A stretch of DNA of 64,000 bases from Ixodes scapularis (lineage: Eukaryota; Arthropoda; Arachnida; Ixodida; Ixodidae): NCBI RefSeq assembly GCF_016920785.2, contig NW_024609880.1, positions 48,508,296-48,572,295 on the forward strand, in the 5' to 3' direction. Position 1 is the first letter of the stretch, and every line of letters starts with the position of its first letter. A program made the translations under genes and the position numbers. Below, in pieces: positions 42,754 to 54,775 of the stretch. The notes beneath the pieces were generated by a model. It saw only the letters and a program-made list of their open reading frames with translations, did not search any database and had not been told where the DNA came from.

Positions 42754-44264
42754 GTAAGCGCAGTGATCAAAGCTATCCCACTGTCTAAAACTAAACGCTT
42801 GCAGAAAAAAAAGTTTGCCTTCCACGACCAGGTGGAGACGCCTACAGTCACAGACAAAAATGCAGCATCACGCGATTTTTTATTTTTATTTTTTAGTCAT
42901 TTGTGGTGGCATAAATGGGATGCATAATACAACTATCGTTCATTCGCTTGCACATGGTGTTGACGCATTCAGTTTTTATTCCGTGAGCTTTGCTGCGAAA
43001 GTGACCGGCCGGACATTGCGCGTCTTTCTGTCAGACGTATCAACGTTTAAGAACAATGGCGTCTTGAGACCAGATGGCTGGGACAGGAGCTATGGATGGG
43101 CTTCCCTCCGTCAAGCCCTATAAAAAATTCCACCAGACCGGGTTCTGGTGTTTCCTGACGTCAACAACAGAGCGGAATTTAAGACGAGGTTTTTGATAAA
43201 CTGTCGTGTCCTGGCGTGTCCAGGTTCTGGTTTTTTCTGACGTTTACATCAGAGCGGAAATTCATACGCGGGATCTGGTGGGCTGTTGTGTCCTGGCATG
43301 ACCCGGTTTGACATGACACGGTTTGGTGTGATCAGGGCCCAGTGTGGCCTGGTGTAATCCCGGTGTACTCATGCAGGCATTATACAGTGATGTATCATTA
43401 ATATGCATATCCTTTCCCCCTAAAAGTCCTTCATAATCAATTTGTCCACATAACGAGACAAAAATGCATGTATTTACTCCTTTGGTGTCTCAAACGTCGT
43501 CCATATAGCGAGGTATCTGTATTAACGGGGTCCATATTAACGAGACATCACTGTATAATTTTGACATCAAATAAATTATTTTGAATGCAACAGCTAGCAC
43601 ATTCTGCAGGGACAAGACTTCAATTTTGGAAAGGCTTAATCGTTTATTCGGTCAGTCGTCCTGCTGACCAGGCCTCTTGCACAATAGTTGGCATGGTTTC
43701 TGAATCAGGCGAAGTCCTATTTTTGATGACGTGGCTACCTCCAGTTCCGTGGCACATCAGTATACATATCTGGTGTGGTGTGCACACTAAAACACACTAA
43801 GCCGCTTTGAAGTACACATCAGGATAACTATAGCTGATGTGGTGTGCACACCAAAAACATGTTAAGCCGCTCTGATGTGCACATCAGGATGCACTAGGTG
43901 GTTTGGTGTGCACACCAAAACACGTTAAGCTGCTTTGTTGTGCACGTCAGGATACACTAGGCTGGTGTGATGTGCACACCAAAACACGCTAGGTCGCTCT
44001 GATGTGCACACAAAAACACACTAAGGCACTCTCATGCACTCACCAAAAACACTAAGCCGCTCGATGTGCACACCAAAGCACACTAAGCTGCTCTGATGTG
44101 CACACCAAAACGCGCTAAGCCACTCGATGTGCACACCAAAGCACCCTAAGCCGCTCTAATGTGCACACCAAAACGCGCTAAGCCACTCGATGTGCACACC
44201 AAAGCACACTAAGCCAGTCCGATGTGCACACCGAAACTTGAAGGACGCTTAAGCTTCGCCTTTA

Positions 44265-44475
44265 AAGGCCGATTCACACACTTGCGTGCAGTCCGACCGA
44301 GTGCAACTGCAACGGCTTGCGACGTACGGGTTGCTATGGCAACAGCTGCGACGGCTTTAACAAAGCCGGCTTTTACCCCGTTTTGTTGGAGCTGACGCAG
44401 CTGTTACTATAGCAACCCGCACATCGCAAGCCGTTGCAGTCACACTCGGTCGATAGCGAGACATAAACGCTACCG
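44265..44475. mobile_element. Palindromic MITE inside the minisatellite
   Basis: CAACTGCAACGGCTTGCGAC and its inverse GCAAGCCGTTGCAGTC, with GGTTGCTATGGCAACAGCTG and CAGCTGTTACTATAGCAACC, fold around a centre near 44375. Confidence 0.7.
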
Positions 44476-44504
44476 CTCGTTCCCAAGCCGTGCAAGCGTG
44501 CTTT

Positions 44505-44812
44505 GCGTGGCCTTCAGTAGCGTGTCTGGCTCGCAACCGAAGGGTCGTTGGATCGAATACCGCCTGAAATTCTTCAAATTTTGTTTAAAGCAAATGAATT
44601 ACTTTATAAAGCGAAATCATTTGAGACATGCGGCGACCTTTAATTCGCATTACATGTCATGTTTTTTAGTCAGTTTAATTTCACATCTTGTGTCACGTTT
44701 CATGTGAGTTGTTTAAAATTCCCACGCGAGGTCATGTAGCTGTGACGTCATGACCCTATCGACCAATCTTGGATTTTAGCTCACGCCACCGACTTCTCTG
44801 CGACACGAGCTC
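44505..44812 (+). mobile_element. tRNA-headed SINE, copy 2
   Basis: The head GTGTCTGGCTCGCAACCGAA and body GACATGCGGCGACCTTTAAT match the minus-strand copy at 17147-17482. It ends near CTGCGACACGAGCTC. The B box is degenerate (TTGGATCGAATACC). Confidence 0.62.
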
Positions 44813-44911
44813 CTTAACGCTGTCGTGTTAAAACACACTAAGCCACCTGATATGCGCACCAAAACCCACTAAGCCGCTCAGATGTACACATCAGGAGACA
44901 CTATAGTCCGT

Positions 44912-45074
44912 TGCAGTTCAAGAAGGTAGGGCGAGGGTAAGACGGGCCGGAAAGGAGGAAGTAAACGAAACGCTGGAGAAGGGGTAGGGGGACCTCTTTC
45001 TCTCTTTAGCGCTCCGTCTGCTTCCTCCTCCCCAGCCCGTCTTACCCTGGCCCTACCTTCTTGAGTTGCAAGGG
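44912..45074. mobile_element. Hairpin MITE inside the minisatellite
   Basis: TTGCAGTTCAAGAAGGTAGG and CCTACCTTCTTGAGTTGCAA are the inverted ends. The flanks TATAG / TCTATAG may be the target duplication. Confidence 0.68.
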
Positions 45075-45481
45075 TCTATAGGCAGGTGTTGTGTGCCCAC
45101 CGAAACACTAAGCCATTCTGATGTGCACATCCGAATACACTAGGCTGGTGTGGTGTGCACACCAAAACCCACTAAGCCACTCTGACGTACACATCAAGGT
45201 ACATTAGGAAAGTCTGGTGTTTACACGAGGAAACAGCAGACACACCAACCCGGTCTGGTGGATTTTTTTACTGGGAGACTAATGAAAATAAGTAAAATTG
45301 ATTTGAAAACAGATTGCTATTTAGGCTTCAACGGTAACCTGATCAATGAAAAAAAAAGAAACAAGACGAAGTTTGCTTTCAACTCGAAGAAGAAAGCTTG
45401 TTTTTGGTACACTTGTTTAATGCGCCTTCACAGAGCGTGTAAATGCCACAATTCAGTCAACGCACTTGTACTCCAACGCAG

Positions 45482-45844
45482 ACGTACCCGTAATCATGGA
45501 GAACGTCACTCTGCCGGTGACTTGCGTTCCTGGTTGGACTCCCTGGTACAACACCCGAAAGCCAGACGAGCACGGAGACTTCGAGACGGTGGAGGCGATA
45601 CGAGCCAAAGGACATTTCGTCTGCGATGAACCTTACCGGCTAGATATCCAGTGCAGAGTGGCCTTCGAGAGGATGGCTGGTATCAAGTCGTCAGTTCCTC
45701 GCCAGGAGGTCGTGTGCGACCTTAAGAAAGGTCTTTTCTGCTCCAACGATGCGCAAAGGAACCGTCGATGTCTGGACCATACGGTTCGCTTCTACTGCGG
45801 CTGCGATTCGTCCCGAGTCACCAGCACCACCCCCCTGTCGACAG
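45482..45844 (+). CDS. Exon 23: WxxW domain 5 plus Ser/Thr tail
   Basis: The exon begins DVPVIMENVTLPVTCVPG with an intact W-T-P-W, then GDFETVE, DIQCRVAFERM, VVCDLKKGLFCSND and DHTVRFYCGC, ending in SSRVTSTTPLSTG. This is the fifth WxxW domain of the window, in one exon of 363 bp, phase 1-1. Asn-Val-Thr near its start is a potential N-glycosylation site. Confidence 0.88.
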
Positions 45845-46832
45845 GTAAAAAACGATGCCGAAATTGCTGCAGTCGCTAAGCTGATTGTCAACGAAATGCG
45901 CTAGCATTTAGCTCAAGGGTTCCGACTTAGGGAAGGATGGGAATTCCAACCTCGCAACGGTCCGCATATACTGTCGTGTTCGGAGTCACGGCAGCTTCAT
46001 CCGATCGCCGCCTACGGTCCGCATACTGTTGTCTTTGAAGAGCCAATCTTTCGTATCGTGTGTCGGCGGTTTCGTGCAAACGGCATCGTCGGTTTTACAT
46101 TTTCGCGTACGTTGCGCCACCGCCACGGCCCCTCGATCCCCTGCTCTCCCCTCCAGCGGTGCGTCACTGGAAGCGTTCCAGAAGACTCTTTCCCTCTTGT
46201 AAGAGGGAAAGTGTACGTAACGAGCGAACGATCCAAGCGAAAGAGCATGGCGGGAACCGCGCAAGGGCCTCACGAAACCGGTCCAATTCAGTCCGGTCCA
46301 AACCAAACCACGACCGTCCAAACGAAAGACGGCTGCATGAACCAAGGCAATAAATTCTGACGCATTTAAACATTTAGGAATGTTACTAAAAAAAGTCCTA
46401 TACTGGCACGTTTTGGTGAATTGCTTTCTTGGGGCTCGTCTCGGTATTTTTGTTTATTCTTAATGATAGGCAGGATATTTTCGTGACTTTAAAGTGAGAC
46501 GCGATTATGCAAGCTCCCCCCCCCCCCTTTCCTGTTTTTCTAAAATGTCTTGAACTGTTTGTAATAGCAATATATGAGATTACAACTGTGTCATAACAGT
46601 ATAGGGTACAGCCACCGAATTACTGTAAAACATATCCGCTCCTGGTTTTGAAATTGCACTGTAGAAATCAAGCTTTGGGTCATTTGTATTACGGTCTAGA
46701 TTTTTTTTTTTTTTGTCACAGCACTCGATACGAATTTCGTATTACTCGAATCGAGCCCCAAAACATTTCACGATTATTTTGAACAACGCCGACACGGCGG
46801 ACGCTAGTCACCACCCCACCACGCAACCTGCA

Positions 46833-47022
46833 ATAGACCGATCTCACTAAGCGTTCGACGCATGCGTGACGCCGCCATAACTTTGGTTCACAGGAGGCAG
46901 TCGGCTGTGCACGAGAGGGCTCGGACCGTCTCGTGCTCTACTCGCGCAGAGCTCCAGCGAGGTTGTCGCACGAGCCCAAAGACTAAAGTTCCCTCAATGC
47001 ATTGCTGGTGAGATCGGTCTAT
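46833..47022. mobile_element. MITE with ATAGACCGATCTCAC ends
   Basis: ATAGACCGATCTCAC at 46833 and GTGAGATCGGTCTAT at 47022 are inverted termini of a GC-richer 190-bp segment in intron 23. Confidence 0.72.
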
Positions 47023-47327
47023 GGCTCCATTTGGATGCTTACGAAAGCGTGTCCACGACGTAACAAAATTAAGCAGATGTGGTGTATGACTTCGTTTCAT
47101 ACTTCATATACAACGCTGTCAAAGCTACTGGCGCGAGCGCGTGGCTTCATCTATGGTTTCGTTTGCGCGAGAGAGCGTGCAAATGATCAACGAGATCAAG
47201 CCCCCGGGCTCGTGCCAGCAGCTTTGACAGCATTGTATCGGAGGATAGGTCTGCCACACGCATTCTTTTTGTAGGGTACGCGCGTCATCTCCTTTTTAAC
47301 ATTCTTGCTTTAAAACGACACTTACAG

Positions 47328-47378
47328 ATGTCCCAACGGAATATGCCTACGATCGCACCACCACAGAAACATCGGGAG
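47328..47378 (+). CDS. Exon 24: Thr linker exon
   Basis: CACTTACAG precedes DVPTEYAYDRTTTETSGG with a GTATGT donor. It is 51 bp, phase 1-1. It lies between WxxW domain 5 and the discoidin domain. Confidence 0.72.
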
Positions 47379-47517
47379 GTATGTAAAAAATAAGGCTACC
47401 TCGACCATTGTGCTTTTGCTTTCCGAGTTCAGTTCCGAATACCGGACTCCCGATACACTCGAAGCACAAGCGTAAAAGTCTAAAGGTTATGCTTTTTTTT
47501 TTTAATCTTTTTTTCAG

Positions 47518-47574
47518 AATACAGTACGCCGACTGACATTGTCTACAACCACACCGCCGTAGAAACGACAACAG
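47518..47574 (+). CDS. Exon 25: Thr linker exon
   Basis: A T-rich tract ending TTTTCAG precedes EYSTPTDIVYNHTAVETT, then TG, with a GTATGC donor. It is 57 bp, phase 1-1. Asn-His-Thr is a potential N-glycosylation site. Confidence 0.72.
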
Positions 47575-48260
47575 GTATGCAAGTCGAAAGGGAACCGTAT
47601 TTTCATATTTGTATTATTTTGCTTCTATGCGTGTAAATGGACGCTCTGGTAGAAAAAAAAAAAAGAAAAGTGTATGTCAGTGTTTTCACACAGTGAATAA
47701 ATTTGATCGATTGCTATGATATAACCGAACTTCGAAAAGTAAACTTTGAAAAGCGAATCTCAAAACCGCGCTTAGAAGTTGATAATTTTGCTAATCACTT
47801 TTTTCTAATCACTGACCGGATGCAGTGACGTAAGGCACGTCAAGTGCTTTGCACGTCTTACTGCAAACACGTCGACTAAAAAGTAGAAAGTATTATTGAA
47901 AAGACATACAGGATCCCACTGCCTGACCTCACTACTTCACAAAATATTTCTGGAGGATGTATAATAATTTGCATCGCTTAATTCTCGAGGATATTTATGT
48001 GGTTCATTCGCAAGATACGAACTTGCAATTTTCTAAACGGTTCCAATATGTACGCAAAAACAACATTCTTGTTTCCAAAGAAAAAGTGAACGTTTGACTG
48101 GGTAGCCTTTAATTGACAGACACAGCCGACATGATTTCCCACATCTTGAAAACCGGAGTCCGAGGAACAAAAAGAGGAATGACACGCACGTGATTTCCTT
48201 TTTCTTTTTTTTTGGTGTGCGGAGGTGACAGATGATACAGCCGTCACTGCGATGTTTCAG

Positions 48261-48398
48261 AAAAGTGCAAGCGGTTCGTGTACCTGGTGAACGGTCCCAT
48301 GCCACTGCCAGCCAGCAGCTACAAGGCCTCCAGCAGCGCAAGTCCCGCGTCTGACCCGAACCATTCCCGACTTGGAACCACATCGACGCGGACGTCTT
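48261..48398 (+). CDS. Exon 26: F5/8-type C (discoidin) domain, part 1
   Basis: After CGATGTTTCAG the exon reads EKCKRFVYLVNGPMPLPA, then SSYKASSSASPASDPNHS and RLGTTSTRTS. The first Cys, the 'P-L-P-A-S-S-Y-x-A-S-S' stretch and the 'H-S-R-L' match the N-terminal strands of F5/8C domains. The donor GTGAGT at 48399 leaves phase 1, and exon 27 completes a Leu codon. Confidence 0.85.
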
Positions 48399-48504
48399 GT
48401 GAGTGATTCCCGCCTGAGAACATGCGATGGCTGTCCACAAAAAAACGCTCCTTATTCTGTAATTTGACTTTTTTTTTTTTTTTTCAAATCACCAAATGAG
48501 CACG

Positions 48505-49535
48505 TAGGATTGTTTAGACGTTTGCAAGTACGGCCGCTGCGCGCCGCCATCTTGCTGCTGGTGTGGGTAGATTGTCTGATAGTGTGGTGACCATAGAGTG
48601 CCTTTTCTACTGGTGTGTTTAGTGTCCTATGCTGCCCATGCATCGAAAGTGGTCCCGAAGTGGTAACAAATGACATCACAGAAACCGAAGTGTCATGCTG
48701 TTGCATTTCGCGATCCTGGTGGTATGTCGTAGAAATGCTACTGCGAGAAGCACAACCGAACGCGAGTGTCGCTGTCGTCACGGCGTCTCAACTTCTGACT
48801 GCCGAAGCTTCCGTGGACTGTCATATTGGAGGGCGACCTGCAGCGGAACAGGCATCTGCCACATGAACCGCAGCTGTTGGGACGCCGCCAGGATCGCGAC
48901 CGGCGACAGCATGACACTTGTATGACGTCATCGGGCGGAAATCGGGGGACCACTTTTTTGGACGCGATAGACGCACCAGTCGGAGACGCGTTCAAGGCAC
49001 CATACTGATCAAGGAAGATAGAAGGGTAGGAGAGGGCATGACGTCGGCCGCGTAGCCTCCACAAGCCATGCTCCCTTGACGCCTCGCCTCTTTCTCATTT
49101 TCCTCCTTACACTCCTCACTTACCACGCCAACGTGATCACATCACGTGGCCGTAGCTAGCCTTCGTCTAGCTATGGGGTACTAGAATACACCACAGGCTA
49201 GCCTTCGATCCGATAAAACCTACCGGACGGAGCGCGCGCAAGCCTGCAAGGAGGCCTTCTACAATCAACCATCCATCTCACACGTGACATGTCACGCGCA
49301 CCAATAGCCAGAGAGATCTATGGTCACGTTGGCCACAACATCGTTTAAACTTTTTATGACTAGGCTTCACCAATATTGCAACGTGCCCTCTCCTAGTACT
49401 TCTAACCTCCTTGATACTGATAGTCAAGCATCGCTGAGGCGTACCCACGGTTTCCAGACTGGCACCCAAACAAAGCCTTTTCTATCCACGGTGGCCAGGC
49501 CAGCTCTCGAAGCGCGGCTGCTTGCAAACGTTTAT
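48505..49535. mobile_element. Dispersed repeat with GCAAGTACGGCCGC ends
   Basis: The left end, ACGTTTGCAAGTACGGCCGC, and the inverse of the right end, AAACGTTTGCAAGCAGCCGC, are similar inverted termini. Internal text (GTCCCGAAGTGG, GACGCGTT, GCGACCTGCAGCGGAACAGG) recurs at 29640-30050 and 32685-33085. The element has no clear coding frame. Confidence 0.6.
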
Positions 49536-50064
49536 GGTCGCTGGGAGGCATGAAGAGTGCAGGTCGTGGCGAGTCCCGACCATCTTCTGATCGCTCCGCA
49601 GCCAATGAGCTTGCGATATTCGCCAAGAAGAAGGCCGGCGAACCAATCACGAAGCAAGAAGCCTGAACGGATAAAACCACACCCTGCGTTTCTTAAGCAG
49701 TGACTTTTGGCAACTGTCCTTTAGAAATTGTTCCCCTTTAGAAATTGTTCTTCTCGGATATGATTTCTCCTACTGTCATCCTAAATATGCGGCACACTAT
49801 AGTACTGTTTGGTGTTGTAGTAAGACGTTCGGATAAGACATTAGGGCTCTCACATTTGTTTACGCACTCTCAACGTCATGATTCGGGTTTATCTAGGGAG
49901 CACATGAGACTCTTTTTTCTTTTTTACAAAGAAGGCCTTTATAGGAATAGATTTTACAGATACCGCTAATTTGTGTAGATGACATCATGGGTGCTGTCCT
50001 TTACACAAGTCACATTGTATAGAGTTGCGATCACAATGGAAAAAATTAGAAAAGTAGGTCCAGC

Positions 50065-50068
<4 letters not shown>

Positions 50069-50124
<56 letters not shown>
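50069..50124. repeat. (TA)n microsatellite
   Basis: About 27 TA dinucleotides immediately precede the palindromic element at 50125. A shorter TA-rich tract recurs at 50928-50938 and 54534-54551, at the ends of the neighbouring inverted repeat. Confidence 0.95.
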
Positions 50125-50127
<3 letters not shown>

Positions 50128-50926
50128 GGTGTTTTTTTTATTCTTACCCATTTGTTTAAAAAAAAACGTGAAAGCTACAATAATGCGGTTTGTGCAGGTG
50201 GGTTATACGGTCAGGCGGACATTATGTGGGTGGCTAATCTTTGCGATAAGTCGGCTAATTAATTAAAATTCGTTAATTAACTTCTTAATTACTGAAAATA
50301 AGCATATGGTTTCAATTAGGAAATTGTTGAGCATCATCGAAAAACCTTAAATCAACTATTTTTAGCAGGATGTAACGCCAGGGCAGCATTTTACGGCGTT
50401 TTGTAAAAACGCTCTATTTGGACGGATTTCTAGATTTCGGTTTCTTATCGGAGCGCATCTACGCGCCCGCGATCCTGCTCCCAGGTGGTCGCGACGCGAA
50501 GCCACCTCCTCGCCTCCCTCGTAGAATGGAGGGAAGTACGGCGCACGTGTGTTGCCCGTCTCAGCCACTGGGGAGCAAGACCGCGGGCGCGGTGATGCGC
50601 TCTGATAAGAAACCGAAATCTAGAAACGCGTCCAAATAGAGCGTTTGTACAGAACACTGTAAAATGCTTCCCCGGTGTTATATCCTTCCAAAAATAGTTG
50701 ATTTAGTGGTTTTCGATGATGCTCTACAAGTTTCTAATTGAAATCATGTCTATTTCCACTAATTAAAAAAGTTAATTAACAAATTTAAGTAATTAGCCGA
50801 TTTATCGCAAAGATTAGCCACCCACATAATGTCCGCCTGGCCGTATAACCCACATGCACAAACCGCATTATTGTAGCTTTCACGTTTTTTTAAACAAATG
50901 TGTAAGAATAAAAAAAAAACACCTTG
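50125..50926. mobile_element. TA-flanked palindromic MITE of 0.8 kb
   Basis: CAGGGTGTTTTTTTTATTCT and AAGAATAAAAAAAAAACACC are the ends. The arms of about 370 bp include AAAGATTAGCCACCCACATA and its inverse. TA lies on both sides. No coding frame is seen. The left copy reads 'CAGGGTG' while the right ends 'CACCTTG'. Confidence 0.8.
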
Positions 50927-50936
50927 TTTATATATA

Positions 50937-53900
50937 TGTGGGTGGTTTCATCTCAAATCATGCAGGCAAAAAGGGTCGAATTTTTAATTTCGATGAAAAA
51001 AATATATGTTATGGCGCCGTTTCTAAAACCGCAGTCGACACAAACCGCAAGTTCGTCCGATTTTTTGTTCTCGACTTATGAATTTTTAAAGAGGCCGCGG
51101 CGAAAAGCAGTGTTTTTCACACCCGTCGTGGGTCGGATGTTTCGCTTGATCTGCCGCCATGGATTTTCAGTCCACATTATATTAACTTTTTTCAAGCACT
51201 CTGTGAACACATTTAAAAGGCTCCAATACCATGAAATAATTTTAGGCCTTTTCCTTTTTTTCTGTAAAAATGTCAAAAACGCCTCCTTAGTCAATTGTTG
51301 ACGAACTTTGACAATTAATTACTGGCGATCTACTTGGGTTACACTGATATTTTTTATGTCCACGGAGAGCCCAAAACACGCTCTTTACATTTATTATAAA
51401 ATTCCTTGGCTGTATAAAATATCCTTTGCGGTATGTTTACGTTAATATTATGCAAAAACCAAAAAGTGCCATTTTTGAAATTGATTTTCTCAAAAAACCC
51501 ATTTTTTATTTTTTTTATTTTTTGTTCAAATGTAGATATGATAGTTGTCTACACGAAAATTAAGCCTAGAAAGTGTATATTTTGTTTGTATGTTCTAAAT
51601 TTAAGCATCAATATCGTACAAAAACGTGTTTTTACGGCTCGAAATGGACTTCCGAATTGCGCGTCTTCACAAGCTTGGAAATAGTTTTTTTTCTTTTTTT
51701 CAACGTTCCCACATAAAAATGAAATACAGTATTTCCACCCTGATATATTTATTATTTAAATTTTATTATAGGCGGCAAGCTACATCGGAGGAGTTCCAAA
51801 AAGAGAAAGCAACACTTCTTAACAGACCAGCAGGTGTCGTACATTTTTAACGTGTAGCAGTCGGCAGACGTCTTATTGATTCGGGGCCCTTATTGGCCTG
51901 CATGAACATCCCGCCCTTTCGGAGCCAGCAGATGACCACGACCTTTCGCGCTCGTTGTGTTAGATGGGACGGCCCTTGAGAGTAAAGCGAGCAGCGCACC
52001 CTGTGTCACGAGGAGTGAAATGGTACGATTGTGTCGTTGACGCGGCGAACAGTGACAGCCATCCAGGAGGAGTCTGTCAGAGTATTGCACAAGGGAAAGC
52101 AAAGGAATCGTTGCCTGAAAGGATGAGGACACCACGGCCTTACAATGTCGACGGTCAACAACTGTTCTGCTAGCCAAAACAACGCCGCGTGCGCGCTAAA
52201 ACCGGCGGCGCGGGACAGAAATCCCGCAGACGCACACACGAAGATGGGCCGGTTTCGTTAGGGATGTGGGGAAATTCGAAACCAGCCATCCGTGCATGCG
52301 CGAAACGATACCGCCTGTTTGTCCTATAGCTTCAAGCGCCCTATCCTTACCTTGAAACGGCCGTGCTCTCTCTCTCTCTCTCCGGGGAGATCCGATAGCA
52401 CCGAAGGGTTATCTATTAAACTTGAGGAAGAAAACGAGAAGGGAGTGTTTAAGTTCAATTATCCCCACCAACCCGCTCGTTCTGTCCTTATAAAGGGTTA
52501 TCTCTTTCGGAAACAGCAAAGCCCGGAGACTGACATTAAAACGAGCGTGTTGGTAAATATACTTGTGTTTGTATTCTGCCCGGAGACTAGTTGGGTCGAA
52601 GTCAGCCTCCTTGTCAACTACAACCGTTTGTGAAGAGTGGGCTTCTCCCGAGATGAAACGTTAGCGCCGGCTGACGTGTTCTTTTGAAAAAGGGAAGGGG
52701 AAAGAGAAAGTTTGAGTAACTGCAGAAACTACCTCGAAAGCTCCTCTTCCGATATGAAGCTTGAAGCATAATCTCGGTTACCTTCTCGCGCATCGCCTGC
52801 TCGAATATATTCCTCACTTTCTTTCGTACAGCCACTGTTCCGCACAGCCGTCGTAGATGTGCGTAATAGAGGGAGGAACAGATTCGAGCATCATCTGGAC
52901 GCCGTCATCCTGCCAGACTTCAATGTCGTGGGGCCGACTCGTGTGTGTTTCTTCGCCCCGCTGAACTTTGTTTCTCGGGTGCGGTTTTTTCTGAACGTTT
53001 TTCTTTTTTTTTTTTCAATGTTTTCTTACTAACTGTTTGTTAGCACTGTTCAGTTGTTGGGTTTATTTCGTCATGGCGTAGCGGCCTGGCGGTGATGTAG
53101 AGAGCGTGTTCGCACGCATTTGGTTGCGTCCCGTTTAGGGAATGCCCGGGGGAGTTGGTTTTTGTTCTTGCCATGTGCGGCTGAGTTTTCCCGTCTTTAT
53201 TAAATTATTGCTTTTTTTGTTTGTTTTACCTTTACGTGCCGTCGACTTCTTTGTCTGACTCTCCACCTTGCCACCGCTCGAACCTAAATACTTTATTTTT
53301 TTTTTTAACGCAATTTTCGTTAAGATCGGAGTTGGGCAATTTAATTCCTATTTATTTATTTTTATTTCCTACCCCTCTCCATGACACACTCTCTGTGTGT
53401 TTCGGACCGTTTCTGTGTCACCACTTTTGTGTATTACGGAAGTGAAAGGACATTCCCTGGTGACCTGTGCGATGTGCGGTGGACAACCCTCAGTGTTTGG
53501 TTTCGTAAAGAATTGTATATAATATATCGACGATGTGGTGACTTCCTTTGTCTTAGTAATATGACAGCTAATAGCTAGTCGTGCTAGTTTACTTTGAAAG
53601 GTTTATAAATCGAAACAATACAACGTCTGTGCCTTTTGGTTATTGAAAGTCTACTAGGCCTGCTGATTTGGTTAGATATGTATCTCATGGTTCCCGCTCT
53701 TATCAAAACATACATAAATATTCAATACCACAAAATCCGTTTAATATTGATTACAAAATGCAGAAGAAAATTCAAGAAAACTTTTTCACAATTCATAGAG
53801 ACGCATGGGTCGCTATGTCTGACTTAGGTCTTGCAAAACAAAGACGTCTTTTTCCGATATTGAGGTCTAAATATAAAACATGCAAACAAAATATACACTT

Positions 53901-54534
53901 TCTAGGATTGATTTTCGTGTAGACAACTATCATATCTACATTTGAACAAAAAATAAAAAAAATAAAAAATGGGTTTTTTGAGAAAATCAATTTCAAAAAT
54001 GGCACTTTTTGGTTTTTGTATAATATTAACGTAAACGTACCGCAAAGGATATTTTATACAGCCAAAGCATTTTATAATAAATATAAAGAGCGTGTTTTGG
54101 GCTCTCCGTAGACATAAAAAATATCGGTGTAACCCAAGTAGATCGCCAGTAATTAATTGTCAAATGTCGTCAACAATTGACCGAGGAGGCGTTTTTGACA
54201 TTTTTACAGAAAAAAAGGAAAAGGCCTAAAATTATTTCATGGTATTGGAGCCTTTTAAATGTGTTCACAGAGTGCTTGAAAAAAGTTAATATAATTTGGA
54301 CTGAAAATCCATGGCGGGAGATCAAGCGAAACATCCGACCCACGACGGGTGTGAAAAACACTGCTTTTCGCCGCGGCCTCTTCAAAAATTCATAAGTCGA
54401 GAACAAAAAATCGGACAAACTTGCGGTTTGTGTCGACTGCGGTTTTAGAAACGGCGCCATAACATATATTTTTTTCATCGAAATTAAAAATTCGACCCTT
54501 TTTGCCTGCACGATTTGAGATGAAACCACTCATG
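50937..54534. mobile_element. 3.6-kb element with inverted arms of about 750 bp
   Basis: The left arm (50937 to about 51690), starting GGTGGTTTCATCTCAAATC, is repeated inverted at about 53790-54534. Shared words include CGCCGCGGCCTC, ACCCGTCGTGGGTCGGATGT and GATAGTTGTCTACACGAAAA. The interior (51700-53790) has CT repeats and GC-richer, promoter-like text but no recognisable protein. Long arms occur in Polinton-like and some TIR elements, but no such gene is present, so the class is open. Confidence 0.75.
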
Positions 54535-54581
54535 TATATATATGTATATATCTGGCTTCGTTTTCTGCCGCTGTGGTGCAG

Positions 54582-54775
54582 TGGGAGCCTGGATACCGCG
54601 GCGCCAAGGCCCCGGTGAGTTCGTGGAAGTGGACCTGGGTCGAGTGCAGACCCTGTTCGGGGTCACGACCCAGGGCCGGGACCGCACCCACCAGTGGGTG
54701 ACGCGCTACAGGGTGCTCGTCAGTACCGACGGAGTGCATTACGCCTACATCCAGGATGCGGACGGAGAGGTCAAG
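54582..54775 (+). CDS. Exon 27: F5/8-type C domain, part 2
   Basis: The exon reads LGAWIPRRQGPGEFVEVD, then LGRVQTLFGVTTQGR and VTRYRVLVSTDGVHYAYI. 'G-A-W-I-P', 'F-V-E-V-D-L-G', 'G-V-T-T-Q-G-R' and 'V-T-R-Y-x-V' are hallmark F5/8C motifs. It starts in phase 1, and GTGAGG at 54776 leaves phase 0. It is separated from exon 26 by a 6.2-kb intron full of inverted-repeat elements. Confidence 0.92.

Larger units (their letters stand above)
43770..45240. repeat. Minisatellite array, TGTGCACACCAAAACACACT units
   Basis: Units of about 31-34 bp containing GATGTGCACACCAAAACAC and CTAAGCCGCTC repeat from 43770 to about 44240 and again from 44825 to 45220. The array is interrupted by a palindromic MITE, a tRNA-headed SINE (44265-44812) and a hairpin element (44912-45074). 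It fills most of intron 22. Confidence 0.85.

Noticed and set aside
52000..53200. Solo LTR of a retrotransposon
   Set aside because: TATA-like text (CTTATAAAG) and GC-richer sequence hint at it, but I found no clear TG...CA ends, target duplication or primer-binding site.
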